The translations under genes and the position numbers were made by a program. Below, one piece after another: positions 11,440 to 23,648 of a stretch of 64,000 nucleotides of DNA. The notes beneath the pieces are model-generated. The model was not told the DNA's origin, searched no databases, and saw only the letters and a program-made list of their open reading frames with translations. This stretch comes from Nageia nagi (lineage: Eukaryota; Pinophyta), in the NCBI GenBank assembly GCA_050084985.1, contig JBITNC010000001.1:5208001-5272000 (forward strand), given 5' to 3'. Position 1 is the first letter of the stretch. Each line of letters begins with the position of its first letter.

Positions 11440-13500
11440 TTCTCTTGGAGGTTGAAATGAAAATAAAAGCGACTAAGGTGAATGTAATTATCAAGTGTAA
11501 ATCCAAACTTTGCATCATTGACTAGTATTCTTCCAAACCATGCCATTAGGAGACCCAAGGAATTGTTCCATACTTTTATAGTAGAAATGGTATATGTGTA
11601 CAATGGATCTTCTAAAATGGGTTGAAAGGATTTAGGGCTTTTAAATAGATGCAACTTTCATGTGTAAATCCAAACTCTATAACATTTCTAGTATTCTTCT
11701 AGCATGAATGACCATGGGAAGTTTGAAAGAAGGCATAGACACCCATCAAAGAGTAGTTGGGAATGGTTTCTCCTCAAATGTTGGGGATATGAATGCTTAG
11801 TATGAAGAATGTAGAAAAATCAAGGCCCTGAGAATCATTGAATAAGATGCCTAATTTAGAAAAAAATTTATGGGTTGTAATGGTAGTAGGATACTAACAA
11901 AATGGACTTTTTAATAAGGCTTTAAAGACTTGAATAGATGTAATTCTCATGTAAATTCAAACTTCGTAAAGAGCAGGATTGTTTTACTAGATGCATGATA
12001 CAATTGTAGTTTCATGGACTACAAAAATCAAGAATATATGCACATAATGGGTTCCCTGAGAAGACTTAGAGACTTTTCACCAAATTCTACAAGTTTCACC
12101 AATATGCTTTCAAAATTTACCATCACATGAATTCCATTAGAAGACATGGATATTCATTAAACAATAGTTGAAAATGATTCTTCACTGAATGCTATTATTC
12201 TAAATGCCTTGTGTACAAAAAGAGAAGAATACAAAAAGCTAGGGAATTATGTTACAAAAGGCTTAATGTAGATTTAGTTTTATGTACTTTCATAATTGGA
12301 GGAATTACAATTATGACTACAATAAGAATGTCCTCAACTCTTCTAATCTAATGAAGTATATGAGAACAAAAACAAACAATTTATCCTCTATTTCACTTAA
12401 CTACAGCCATGAAGATCTCAGGGATAAGAACTCTAAATACTTAAATATCATGAGTAACTCATAAATTATTTATAGGATGCATAATGCAAATTCAATATTA
12501 TGGACCATGCTAGTTGGAGAATTTACAAATCTTGGCTATAGCGTGTCCAACAAAAAGGAGTTGAAAATGCTTTTCATTGAATATTGTGATTAAAAATGTA
12601 TGCAAAATAGGAAATAAGGCACAAGGTTCTAAACTGTTTATAAAAAATTGCATGATGCTAACACAATTTCAAATGGACTCCCAACTATTATAGGATATGC
12701 ATAAGATGGGTATTTTGAAAAGGCTCTAGAAGCTTTACTTGATGCAAATTGTCATTTATAAAAACATACTCTGTAACCTATTATCACTCTTCCAATGTGG
12801 GTCACCATGATAATTCCAAAAGAAAGTGTTGAAAGCCATAGAAGAGCAGCTGAAAATGGTCATTCATTAGATATTATGGTTATGAATGTCTTGACACATA
12901 TGTATGCAAAGTGTGAAGGAGCATAAAGTAGGGAACTAGTTTGATAAGATACAAATACATTCATAATTTCATGGACTATAATAATTAAAGGATACATGAT
13001 TTCTTGCTACAACATTGATATCTTTGAACTCTTCAATCTAATGATCCACTTGGGACCTAAACACCAACTGTACATGAATTTTGTATGTGTTCTAATTGCA
13101 ACCATGTATGCTACCATGAGGAAGATTTGCACATCATTATTAAGATACAAATAGGGACATAGTTTCAAGGACTCTAGTATGGGAGAACATGCAAGTCATA
13201 ACTATAACAGGGATGCCATAAACTCTTTGAGCCGATGAAGCACTTGGGAACCAATCCTAACAATAGAAGCATTGCATGTGTTCTAATTGTATACAACCAT
13301 GTTGATATAGGGAATGAAGGCTACAAATTTTTAAAATATTGAGTGATTCTTGCTACATTATTACTGGGATGAACCATTACATGCATTATCCATCTTAGTT
13401 GTGGAGGCTATCATGAAGACTTGAATTATATTAATAAGGTGCCCATAAAATCGAATTGGGAGTATTGATGCATTTGCTTGATGTGAGTAGATCAAAAGAG
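11440..13500 (+). pseudogene. Heavily decayed pentatricopeptide-repeat (PPR) gene, PLS/DYW-like
   Basis: Translated in shifting frames, the region shows successive PPR signatures of land-plant organellar RNA-editing proteins. At about 11710-11860 MGSLKEGIDTHQRVVGNGFS is followed by a decayed MYAKC-type block. At about 11995-12030 there is IVVSWTTKI, and at about 12220-12250 KKRRIQKAREL. At about 12885-12925 VMNVLTHMYAKCEGA is followed by FIISWTIIIKGYM near 12970. At about 13375-13480 a decayed MDHY-type segment is followed by YINKVPIKSNW. Intact members bind organelle transcripts one base per repeat. Stops and frameshifts occur every few dozen codons, so it cannot be expressed. The exact 5' end is unclear. 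Confidence 0.75.
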
Positions 13501-13959
13501 GAAGTTATAAAGTTGGTTAGACAAAGATAATATTAATTCACCTTTCAGCTTCCTCAAAACATGTACCAAACTAGAATTCTCAAAATTAGGAAATGATGAT
13601 TTTTTGGGGATCGAATCTTCCTCAATGTTTGCCCAAAATGCTCATTGAAAGAAACATTAGAAACTAGACATAAAGCTCTAAAATCATATGGATCAATTTT
13701 TCATTCCAAAGTTCATATCAGATGCAATTCTATTTTGAATTTGAGCTATAAAGTGTTTAACAAAATGCTTGAGAACTCAAGGAATGATACCCTAAAAATG
13801 GTTATGTCCCCTATCCTTCACCAAATTCAAGAAACATCATCTTGGAGTTGAAAGATTGAACTTCCTCATTTTTCTAATTTATCTTGAACCTAACTTCAAA
13901 ATTTGATAAAAATAAGTATTTGGATGAAAATGACATACAAATGATAATGTTGAAAAATG
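13501..13959. other. No recognisable gene
   Basis: AT-rich. An open stretch of 68 codons at 13645-13851 has no features that I recognise and probably arose by chance. It may be the flank of the PPR relic. Confidence 0.4.
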
Positions 13960-14440
13960 ACACCATTAATGATGTCAAGAACTTGACCATTAAATGACCA
14001 TAACTTTCTCACTAGGACTATTTTTAGTGCCATTTGAACCATTGGAAAGGTGACAAGATTAGCTAAAATCTTAGAAGTGTTTGAAGATAAATTTTTATGA
14101 TAGAAAAATAGAAAATTTTAGAAAATTCTTTGGGGATTGACAAATGAGGTCATCGATAATGCAGGGTCTCACTCATCAAATGGTCATAATTCTCACATCA
14201 GGACTCCATTTTTAGTGCCATTTGATGTGTTGGAAAGTAGAGAATACCATCTATTATTATAATAATATTTTAGGATCTAATACAATGTTTGAAAGTATAA
14301 AATTAATATGAATGATCAAGTTACATAAATAAGGATAAAGAAGTTCCAATTGTTAAATGACCATAACTTTCATGTTCAAATTTCATTTTTCATATCATTT
14401 GAACTGTTGGAGAGGTGAAGAAGTTATCTTCAACTTGATA
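13960..14440. repeat. Three diverged tandem copies of a repeat with period about 190 bp
   Basis: The string AAATGACCATAACTTTC followed by a TTTTTAGTGCCATTTGAACC-like string and TTGGAAAGGTGA recurs three times, starting near 13993, 14181 and 14357. Copies differ by many transitions and small indels. I do not recognise a transposon class for it; it could be a remnant of a local duplication in an LTR or a satellite fragment. Confidence 0.7.
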
Positions 14441-14775
14441 ACATAAAAATTTAATTTCAAGATATTTATGCATGAAAAATTTTCTATCACTTCAAGAAAA
14501 ACATCTCCTCAAATGAAAAATCAAATGAATGAAGAGGTGGTGAGTGAGAAATGCAAAAAGCAATGATAGGGTTTGGGGAAAGAGATAGTCTCCTCTAATG
14601 TAAATGAAGATGGAGAAAAGAAATTTAGCTTTTTTGGAAAAATACCTTCAAAACTTGGACACCCCTAGATTAGAATATAGTGGTTAAGAGAATGAAGATA
14701 CCCCTAAAGGATAATGTTCTTAGACTAGGGATTTAAGGACCTTTTCCCAATTGAAAGGTTCCTACATTGTGATTA

Positions 14776-15760
14776 GTGAAGTAACCACAAATAAGAAGAA
14801 TCCACAAGGTGCATAGGATTGGAAGATCCAAACTCAAGAGATCAAAGTAGGACCTATTAGCTTGGGGGGAAATGAATTCAACATCAATGTAAGTGCTTCT
14901 ACCCTAATACAAGAGGGAACCAGGAAAGATCAAGAAATCTCAAGGCTAAAGAAAGAATTGATCAATAAGAATAAGTTCTACAAGCAAATTGTGGCAATCC
15001 AAATGTAGCTAGATGACATCAAAAGGCAAGCCTCTTTAAACATGATTCTAACACTTATAAAGGAGGATTTGAATAAATACATCATGGAGGTGGTGAAGGA
15101 ATTATTTGACAATATCACAACCTTCATCCAAGAATAATTTAAGATCCAAGTGAATATCAATAAACTCTTGTAGTTGTTTGAGATATGGAGCCCCTATCAA
15201 GTTTACATAGATGACATCCATTGAAAGGTGGAGGAAAATTTAATATCTCAATAATATTGCATCAATTTTACCTTCTACTTTGATTGGATCAAGGGGGCCA
15301 TTGATAAAAGCCACAACCTAACTATAAATGTAGCCATGGAAAAATAAGAGATTAAAGCTCAAATGGTTGAGTTCATATTTGGGGTTATCTTTTTGGATGA
15401 TTTTGGAGTGCCAAGGAGGGAATACTTGGTATCCAAGGAATCACATCACTTGATGGATAACATGTTCAATACCTAGGATGTGAATATGTTGAAAGTTGGA
15501 CATCCCTTCAAAGAAGAGAGAGAGCTTTCAGTGTGGTAACACTAGATGAGATAGGTAGCAAATAAGATCTCAAAGTAGAGCATGATGAACCACAAGACCT
15601 TCAATGTGATAGATATAGGAATTGATAAGATGGAGGCATTCATGGGAGATAGCTTTGAGGAGAACATTGCACTGCCAATAGGGAACCATTGAGTCCCTTA
15701 TGAATTGAGCTTATTTTCTATGATTTTTAGACTGAGCATTTTCATATCCTAGTGTGAACA
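14776..15760 (+). pseudogene. Decayed coiled-coil protein frame, possible retroelement ORF
   Basis: A single frame is legible for about 325 codons with roughly ten stops. It begins near VTTNKKNPQGA, then VGPISLGGNEFNINVSAS and QEGTRKDQEISRLKKELI, a heptad-like coiled coil. Later blocks include LIKEDLNKYIMEVVKELF, IFLDDFGVPRREYLVSKE and GDSFEENIALPIGNH. Most stops are TAG or TAA in place of likely Gln codons. No domain is recognised. An LTR-like promoter follows directly (15700-16520), which suggests a 3' ORF of a different LTR retrotransposon whose gag and pol are lost (inference). Confidence 0.5.
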
Positions 15761-16520
15761 AGATTATATATTTCCAAACATTTTGGCATATTATATTGCT
15801 ATTTTATTGGTTATTTATTTTATTTATTAGTTAAATATGGATTGGATATGATGATGCCATGTGACATACTTTTATCAGACCTCTTAGTTATTTGAATTAT
15901 TTTAATAATTTTTATTTTTAGGGTTAGGGCAATGCATAGGGTTGCCTCCATGAAACTATAAATAGCCCTAAAGGACTCATTTGTACAAGATTAGAAACTT
16001 TTCATATTTGCTAATGCACAAATTTCTTTCAAATTATGCATATGGTGTAATTATGATTGGTTATTATATGCTCTCATGTGTTGTGATAATGAATTTGAAT
16101 GAATGTTGATGCTATCTAGTAGATGCTATTGCTTTCTTATGTTACTTTAATTTACTTGGTGCATTTCATAAATCTTGTATGAGGTGGATGAAAGAGTGGT
16201 TGAATATCATTTGGAATTATTAGAGTAGCATTGAGAAAGTAATAATTCATTATTTACATTCTAGACCTTTGCATCTTGGAATGGCTCCCCTATGTTGCTT
16301 AGTTTAGGAACTTCATCCTAATTAGTTGAAACTACCTCCACACATTTATACTCCATCTTTGCCATAACTTCATGTTCCTTCCACTACATTCATGTTATTT
16401 CCTCATGGGATAGATTAGGGGTACGTGGAACCTACACCAAGCCCTATCGAGTTGACTTCCAACTCCTTGCATAAGTTCATGAGTAGGCATATGCTTGTGT
16501 TCATTCCTTGTACCCACTGT
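15700..16520 (+). repeat. LTR-like region with TATA box
   Basis: A run of AT-rich sequence leads to a canonical TATA box, and the following 550 bases are less AT-rich (16280-16500), as in the R/U5 part of an old LTR. No second copy occurs in the window, so the LTR call is by layout only and the ends are not defined. Confidence 0.4.
15956..15965 (+). promoter_or_regulatory. TATA box, CTATAAATAG
   Basis: A perfect plant-type TATAAATA core in the context AACTATAAATAGCCC, within the LTR-like region. A transcript start is expected about 30 bases downstream. Confidence 0.5.
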
Positions 16521-18313
16521 CTATCTATCTTTTTTTATTTTTCACTTTCTTTGTAGGACCTTTTGCACCTCCTTTTGTTTTAGTATTTTGGAAACAATCT
16601 TGTCTAATCACAAAGATAATCCAAGTCCTTGGTAGTAAAATGGTATTTGTGTTGGTGTTAGCTTCAAACATCTTAATCATTATTTGAGTTTCATTCCTAT
16701 AAATCATAGAAGAGATACCTTTGGGGTAACTAGTCCCCATAGCGAGAAGGGGTAATTCCATTCCACTCAAGGTGTTGGCATTTTTTTCTCACCTCATAGG
16801 GTAGAATTTGATCTATATTTAGTTTAAGCCTTTGAGATTTTTAGATTTGATTCTATTTGTGCCTAGTAGACTATCCTGCAAGTTTCAGAAAAAATTAACC
16901 ATAAGAATGCTCCAAAATATGGGAAATATCTTAAATTGTAATTCATAAGGACAAATGCTAGAAACTTAGAAAATCCTCTTTGTTTTTGTAAATATAGGAC
17001 TAGTAGGATCCCATCATGATTGGAATTTGTAAATGCCTAATTATTCATACAAACCAATCACTCAAAATCCCTTGTGAGTAATTTAAGGATGAATATGCAT
17101 TACACCTAATTTTTCTATGTGTGATAAGTTAATATGACAAGGTAAGGTTGAAAAAATATCCTTTGTGTTCAAGATGTTAGGAAGATGTCTAAAACCTAAA
17201 ATGAAGATAAAATGTTAAAGGGGAGATTCAAATCAAAAGTCCTTGGGACCTTGTGAGCACTCAAGTGGGGTGGAACCCCAAATTTACAAGATAGTAAGCT
17301 CCCTTATCCTCAATCAACAAGATGATAGAAAATAAGGATATGCCTATTATGCAAGTTTTGTGATCAAACATAGACTATTGATAAGCCTAAATGAATAATT
17401 TAACAAATATTTATGCTAGTAATGACAAGATGTGACAAAGATTTAAAGATGTGCAAATCCTTCCTTAAGAAGAAATAAATAATGCAAATAACAATGATCC
17501 ATAACCTAATAATGATATATCTAAGGAAAATAAGACTAATTAACCACACAAAAAATGTAAAACCCTAAGTTTTAGACCTTAAATTTCAAACCTTAGGTAT
17601 GTCATATAGCTTGGATATGCCTAAATGCCAATTCAAGTTAAATAAATGACTAGTTTAAAGGATACAAGCTTTGCCAATGGATCAAAGGTCTAATTTAGAG
17701 CCTACAAAACTCATAAAACACAATCATTAATAAGAAATAAACAAGAAAACATAAAGAATATCTTAATCCACCAAGGAGGAAGATGACATTCCAAAGCTCC
17801 AAGTTTTAAGAAAAAGTACAGATATTGAAAACCCTTCACAAATGATCTCATAAGCCTCTTATTCACATTTAGAAAGTAGTATAGAATGCTCAAAGTATAT
17901 GAAAAATGAAGTGTCAATCCTTGAAAAGTGAGCCCAAGTCATTTATAAACATAATAATTAGAATAATCCAGATGATTATGGACTTGCAGGATTGTCCAGA
18001 TGATTAGTCAATCATCTGGATGACTAGTACAAAGTGTTAAAAAGTTGCTAAGTATCAAAAATATTGTTAATCAAACCTACAACAAATGTTGCATAACATG
18101 TTAGATCAACATGATAATATATGATAGTACATGATATGATAAATGCCATAAATATCAGTAAAACACCATCAATAAGGTAAAATATAATTTTATGGTGTTT
18201 ATAGTTTCCTCTTTTTGTACTGAGCTTTGTGACTTGCAAGAAATTTATTAAAAAAATATATGATAAATTGATATTCAACAATGATAATGATATATAAGCA
18301 TAAAATTATCAAT
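16521..18313. other. AT-rich sequence, no gene seen
   Basis: Scanned in six frames without finding a recognisable protein block; open stretches of 60-80 codons (16525-16770, 17711-17917, 18048-18281) have low-complexity AT-driven composition. A short imperfect inverted repeat, CCAGATGATTAGTCAATCATCTGG, spans 17996-18019. Confidence 0.4.
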
Positions 18314-18480
18314 ATGAGAGCTAGTTTTGACACATAATATGTTGTATAAGATCATCCCAAACATTTGACCTAAATCTAGTTTTGACACATGACAAATCAT
18401 ATAAGATCAAATTGAACACCATGATAATTTAGCTAGGTCTAGTTTCAATACATGATAGGCTGTATAAGATGGAGATGAAC
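18314..18480. repeat. Three tandem degenerate units of about 58-61 bp
   Basis: Units begin with CTAGTTTTGACACAT or CTAGTTTCAATACAT near 18321, 18377 and 18438, each followed by a TATAAGAT and a GAACA(C/T)-type block. Divergence between units is high. Confidence 0.65.
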
Positions 18481-18569
18481 ATCATGATAATAATCTATAA
18501 TAAAACTAACAAATAGATCAAATAGTATCTGGAACAATAAGCAAAATTCTAATCTAATCTAACTAAGTG

Positions 18570-19020
18570 CAAAAAGGGAAATGATCTCTACTTTATCCTA
18601 GTAATAGAAGGATAACAAGAAAGCAAATGATCTCTACTTTGCCTCAATAACTGAAGGGTGTCTAACTTTGTTTTCCTCAATAATCAAAGGTAATGATTTT
18701 AGGCTCACAAACGTACCAAGTGTTGGATTGTAGCATACAAGCATATGATGCTCGAATAAAGTGCCAAATTATCTCTACTTTAATGCCTTAATAGCTGAAG
18801 GGTAATGACAAAAAATGATCTATTCTTTGCCCCAAATATTGAAGGGAAGTGATTGTAGGCTCATAGACCTACCAATAATTGGATAGTAATAAGAAATAAT
18901 ACACCACTTGAATAATAATACTAAATAATCTCTACTTTCCCTAGTAGCTAAAGGGTAAATGACCATAGTCTTGCAAACCTATCAACTATTGGACAATACG
19001 ATGTTCAAATAAGAGAAATG
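18570..19020. repeat. Degenerate tandem array, unit with ATCTCTACTTT and TAGCTGAAGGG
   Basis: The blocks AATGATCTCTACTTT and (A/C)TAGCTGAAGGGTAATGA recur near 18579, 18627, 18770, 18820 and 18928. Between them a CTCACAAACCTACCAA and ATTGGATAGTA block recurs near 18700, 18870 and 18980. The higher-order period is about 110-190 bp. It is AT-rich and non-coding. Confidence 0.6.
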
Positions 19021-20211
19021 TTAATATCGACCATGATGATGTCTAAGAATGTTGATTGCAATCAATCATGTTGAGCTAAAACTTATCCAACTAACATTCA
19101 TGATGTAAAAATTTTGAGAATGCATATGAGGTATCATTGATGATGTCGATGTTGTACTTGCTAAGATTTTTCAAAAAATTGAGCAAAATGAAATAGTGTG
19201 GTAAGCTTTCCCCCTCAAATAGAGAGGTGTTATGGATGACAAGATAAAACATTTGATCATTTGATTGAATGAGCTAAAATATTATGAAATGATATCAAGA
19301 TTACAAAGTGAAATATTACATACCAAATCATTCGAATGACTGCAAAGTCATTTGGGTGACTAGGGTTGGACAAAATCTTTCAAATGATTCAAAGTCATCC
19401 AGATGGTCCAATCATGCTAAAATAAAAAATAAAAAGAGAAAAATAAGGGTGTTTGATAATCATTTGCAAATAAAACATGGTTTGACTTTGCATTCTAGAG
19501 CTCTATTATTGTTCACATTTTAACTTTGATCATGATGATGTCAATAATCGGGACTTTGCTAATTGTTTGACAATGAGTCATGCAGTGATTGAATAAGAGA
19601 TGGCATTAGTGGGACCAGTTGATGGGGGAAGATCAATGAAGGAGCTGCAAACAAAAGGTTAGTGTCAAAAAGGATATTCTTTTTTTGTTGCAAATAATAG
19701 TAAATAACTAGTGTTATAACATAGGGTTATAAGATGATATTATAGTGCACAATGATAAACATAGGAAGACTGAAAAATCACATTCATTAGGTTTTATCAA
19801 AAATAAACAAATTAGAGTGATAGTTTGTTCAAATTATTACAGAGACTATAATATCCTCATTTTAGGTTTTATTTCAATTATAAATGAACATCAATTTAGG
19901 AGTATTTGCATTTATGTATAATTTTCAAAATGATTATTCTACACTAATAAAGTTTCTATTTTTATGGATTTTATTTAATTTTTATTTATAAATGCAAAAA
20001 TTTTCTAATATAAGTTTTTTTGTCTATTTATGTATAATTGGCAAAATGTGTAATTCTTATAGCTAATAATAATATGGAATTATTAATATTTAGTTTGTTG
20101 AAATGCATAATATGTGATTATTTTTATAAAATAGTAATACAATAGTAGATCCCATGACTTTTGTAATGAACAATGCATTATCATGAGGCACTCCATTATC
20201 ATCCTCTCTTG
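19021..20211. other. AT-rich sequence, no gene seen
   Basis: No protein block, promoter or repeat is supported. The short phrase GACCATGATGATGTC occurs at 19030 and a variant at 19528, too short to interpret. Confidence 0.35.
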
Positions 20212-20840
20212 TGTTGGAATGTAAAATGCATTATTGTAAAGGTTTGTATTAAATCTTCTATGTAAGTTCACTAGTACTTAAGGGTATCATTTGATACCTT
20301 AAGTATTTAAGTGAATATGATAATGTAACTTGTCCTACACTCCATGTCATAAGTATTCCCCTTGGGTAAAAGTATGTGCATGTCATGCTTTTGTACATTG
20401 GATAAAAAGGTGATCCAAAAAGGGATTTTGGCCTATAAATAGAAGGCTCCCTCTTTGTGATTACACACCAAGTGTGAAGTAAAGTTATGCTATAGGATAG
20501 TGGTTAGGAGAAAAGAGTAGAAGGATTGTAAGAGTTCATATTTGTTAAGAAGAGAGATCTAGTTATTAGATGTACTCCTAATTGGAGGAACCACTTACAT
20601 CTTATGCTATCTTTGTGAGATTGCTTTGTGTGATAGTTAGATGTGAATTGAAAGCTTTCATGTGATATTGGTTGATTAGGAATTATCTTGTTAGTGTTAG
20701 TTCCTTTATCTTGGATGTTAGCATTCTTGGCCCTTGATGTGATTTCATCATTCACAAGGCTCCTTGTCTTGGACATTGCATACATGAGCACACATATCAC
20801 ATCTCTCCACCATTGGATTATCTCAATGAAATATTAAAAG
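20212..20840 (+). repeat. LTR-like copy A (starts TGTTGGAATGT)
   Basis: Begins TGTTGGAATGTA, a start typical of Ty1/Copia LTRs, and is clearly homologous to 48824-49352. Shared blocks are TTGTCCTACACTCCAT, CCTATAAATAGAAGGCT, a GTTGTAAGAG-type block and GGAGAAACCACTT-type sequence. A TATA box sits at 20434-20441. The 3' end is uncertain because the two copies stop resembling each other. Probably a solo LTR or truncated copy, since no adjacent coding region belongs to it. Confidence 0.65.
20434..20441 (+). promoter_or_regulatory. TATA box in LTR-like copy A
   Basis: TATAAATA within GGCCTATAAATAGAAGGCTCC; the same 15 bases around the core are conserved in copy B at 49064-49071. Confidence 0.55.
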
Positions 20841-21079
20841 AGAGATCATACTCACTTATAAAAGGAGAACTTATAGCCATTACGAGATATGTTGAATTTG
20901 ATATTAAACCCTTTTATTTTGGATTGAATGGAGATTTTATCTTTGCCACTTATGGGGTGATCTACATTTGAGGTATTAATGGGATAAGAGGCTACCCTTG
21001 CACTTACTCTAACCATCTTGAGAGGGAAAATGTTGGTTCCATCATAGTTTTTACAAAGGAGACTTGGTCTTACCTCACT
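20841..21079. other. Flank between two LTR-like fragments
   Basis: No supported feature. It may be the end of LTR-like copy A. Confidence 0.3.
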
Positions 21080-21560
21080 GTATATCCATATGATGTGAAT
21101 TCAGCTATAACAGGAAAACAGAAATTGAAATCCAGTCACAGAACATACAGAAGAAATCCAGACCAAAAATACTCTTCTTATTCCTGAATCCACATGCTCT
21201 CCAAGAGAATACAATGCCCTTTAAATAGCCACAAAAAAAACAAAAAACCAAAATGAGTCAGATTGCGCCCAAAATTTGCATGCGCATCCCTCTTACACTA
21301 ATTAAGCAGTATCTAAAATATCCACCCTTAACTAGAAGAAAAACAAGAGTTACTAAAGGCGCAACATGCAAAAAAAGCCTAAAAATCAGGAGCGCTCTTA
21401 AAAAAGCCTATTTTTCAGGCCTTAGACGAATGAATCAGGCCTTAAAAATATCATTTTTTGGGTATGGCAGTTCTAGCGAACCATAACTGGAATTTCGTCA
21501 CGAAGCCACAGTTTAAATTTCGAAGCAAAACGACCTCCGGATCAAAAGTTACGGCCCTGG
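21080..21560 (-). repeat. LTR-like fragment in reverse orientation
   Basis: Less AT-rich than its neighbours. On the minus strand it has a TATA-like GGCTATTTAAAGGGC at about 21216-21230, followed by a leader-like stretch. Element 2 begins within or just after it. No second copy is in the window, so this is a layout-based call. Confidence 0.35.
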
Positions 21561-21679
21561 CAACGCATGCATCACCATACATAATAAATTCTTTATTAGA
21601 GCCCCGGTGTACTTTACTTGCAACTATGAGTTCATTTTAAGATCTCCAAAAGTTTTTTGAACAAATAAAGTGAGTTGGA

Positions 21680-22860
21680 TAAAATGATGATGTCACGGAA
21701 GATAAAATAGTCATGTCTTGGTAAAGACTAGGTTCCGAAGTGATGAGGTCAGCAAGGGGTGATCAAATAGCCGGAGTCAGTAAGTAAAGCATTCCGGAAT
21801 GAAATGACGACATCACAGAAGAAGGGCTAAAGCTCAATTGTGGAAAAGCTCGAGTTTCAGAGAAAGTGAGTAAAACATTCTGGAAGTATGAAGATGACAT
21901 CACGGGGAGGACGATGTTCACAATTTTGAATGAAACTGAGTCTCAAAAGTGATGAGGTCAACAAGAGATAATCGAAGAAGCCGAAGCCTAAAAATTAAGT
22001 GTTCTGGAAGTAAAGCATTCTGGAATAAGATGATGATGTCATAGAGGATAAGATAGTCACATTTTGGTAAAGATTAGGTTCCGAAGATGATGAGATCAGC
22101 AAGGGGTGATTAAAAAGGCTGAAGTCAGTAGATAAAGCATTCCGAAATGAAATGATAAAAGCTCAGTTGTGGAAAAGCCCAGGTTCCGGAGAAAGTGAGT
22201 AAAACATTTTTGGAAGTATGAAGATGATGTCACAGGGAGAATAATGTTCACATTTTTGAATGAAACTAGGTCCCAGAAGTGATGAGGTCAGCAAGAGATA
22301 ATCGAAGAAGCTGGAGCCCGAAAATTAAGTGTTCCGAAAGTAAAGCATTCTGAAATAAGATGATGATGTCACAGAGGATAAGATAGTCGCATTTTGGTAA
22401 AGATCGGGTTTCGAAGATGATGAGATCAGCAAGGGGTGATTAAAAAGGCAAAAGTCAGTAGATAAAGCATTTCAGAATGAAATGATAAAAGCTCAGTTAT
22501 GGAAAAGCCCGAGTTCTAGACAAAGTGAGTAAAACATTTTCAAAAGTATGAAGATGACATCACGGGGAGAATAATGTTCACATTTTTGAATGAAACTGGG
22601 TATCAGAAGTGATGAGGTCAGCAAGAAGTGATCAGATAGCCAGAGCCAATGAGTAAAATTTTCCAAAAGTATGAAGATGACGTCACGGGGAGAATGATGT
22701 TCACATTTTTTTTGAAACTGGGTCCCAAAAGCGATGAGGTCAGCAAGGAGTGATTAAATAGTCGGAGCCAGTGAACAGAACATTTCAGAATGTAGAAATG
22801 AGAATAGCAAAGAGAGATCAAATAGCAGGATCTAGTAAATAGAATATCCTAGAAGAGATG
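21680..22860 (+). repeat. U3 internal tandem repeats of element 2, with eight TGACGTCA-derived cores
   Basis: A compound unit of about 330-340 bp, built of shorter related units, is repeated about three and a half times. Recurring phrases are AAGCATTCTGGAAT, GTGATGAGGTCAGCAAG, GAAAAGCCCGGGTTCCAGAG-like strings and TGTTCACATTTTTGAATGAA. Each sub-unit carries a GATGAYRTCA core, at 21686, 21806, 21893, 22032, 22223, 22362, 22553 and 22676. The perfect palindrome TGACGTCA remains at 22678-22685. Others are TGATGTCA or TGACATCA, the products expected from CpG decay. Confidence 0.85.
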
Positions 22861-23036
22861 AGGACAACGAGAAGTCAAATCACAATCACCAAGAAGCCGT
22901 ATCATCTGCAATCTACCTAATTTTGTAATATTCTACCAAGTGGCGTATGTAGGTAGTATCAGTTAAAAGAAGGCTAGAATCTTGAAGCCATTTTGTAAAT
23001 GTTTCTATTTTGCAATTCTTATAACTATTATTGCTT

Positions 23037-23050
23037 CAGTATAAGTATAT
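23037..23050 (+). promoter_or_regulatory. TATA-like box of the element 2 LTR
   Basis: CAGTATAAGTATATG follows the U3 repeats by about 180 bases and is conserved in the 3' LTR (about 35224-35237). It is the best core-promoter candidate in the LTR, though not a consensus TATAAATA. Confidence 0.4.
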
Positions 23051-23648
23051 GAAAATAAAGTGAAAGAAGGGTCGAAAGCCCTAGTATTGCTCTTTACATT
23101 TGTTCTCGAAGACCTGTAGTTTTTATCAGTAATATGATACCATCTTGACCTTTCTTGTCTAGCACTCGTGATTGTTATTCTTAATTAGGTTACATTGTGG
23201 TAGCTTGGCTTGTTTCCTGAATGGTAATCACGAGATGATAGTATAACTATGTTTACTACATGGTAGAGTAAAGCTGGGAAACTATTAGAGAGTGAGAGCT
23301 TGTACCGTAGCTGCTACAATAGATTCAGACCAAGGTTTCACACACTGTGAAAACCTGCGCTGAACTATTGATCCACCTTTGCTTTCTCTCTTGTTACCCT
23401 AAGCCTTTGCTTAAATTCCTCGCACTCTACTCCTTTTATTTTCCTTTCCTATTACCCAAACCTTTTTGCTTAAATTCCTCGCACTCTACTCTTTTATTTT
23501 TCTTTCCTGCTACTTTTCCTACACAAAATGTATAAGGAACCGGCCTTCTCCGGAGATCAGACTGTCACCATAGTCTGTTCTTGATTTACTTTGGTTAAGA
23601 TTATTTGTGGCACATATATTACACAATCTTAATCAACAGTATTTCTTG

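Larger units (their letters stand above)
21568..23638 (+). repeat. Element 2 5' LTR
   Basis: Starts TGCATCACC and ends ATCAACA, aligning end to end with 33753-35824. It contains a repeat-rich U3 (about 21680-22860), a TATA-like box near 23040, and an R/U5 region ending in two copies of a CTTAAATTCCTCGCACTCTA block (23410 and 23473). U3 drives transcription of the element. Confidence 0.93.

Noticed and set aside
16525-16770. 81-codon minus-strand open frame
   Set aside because: No recognisable motif. It lies near the less AT-rich LTR-like segment, where chance frames are longer.
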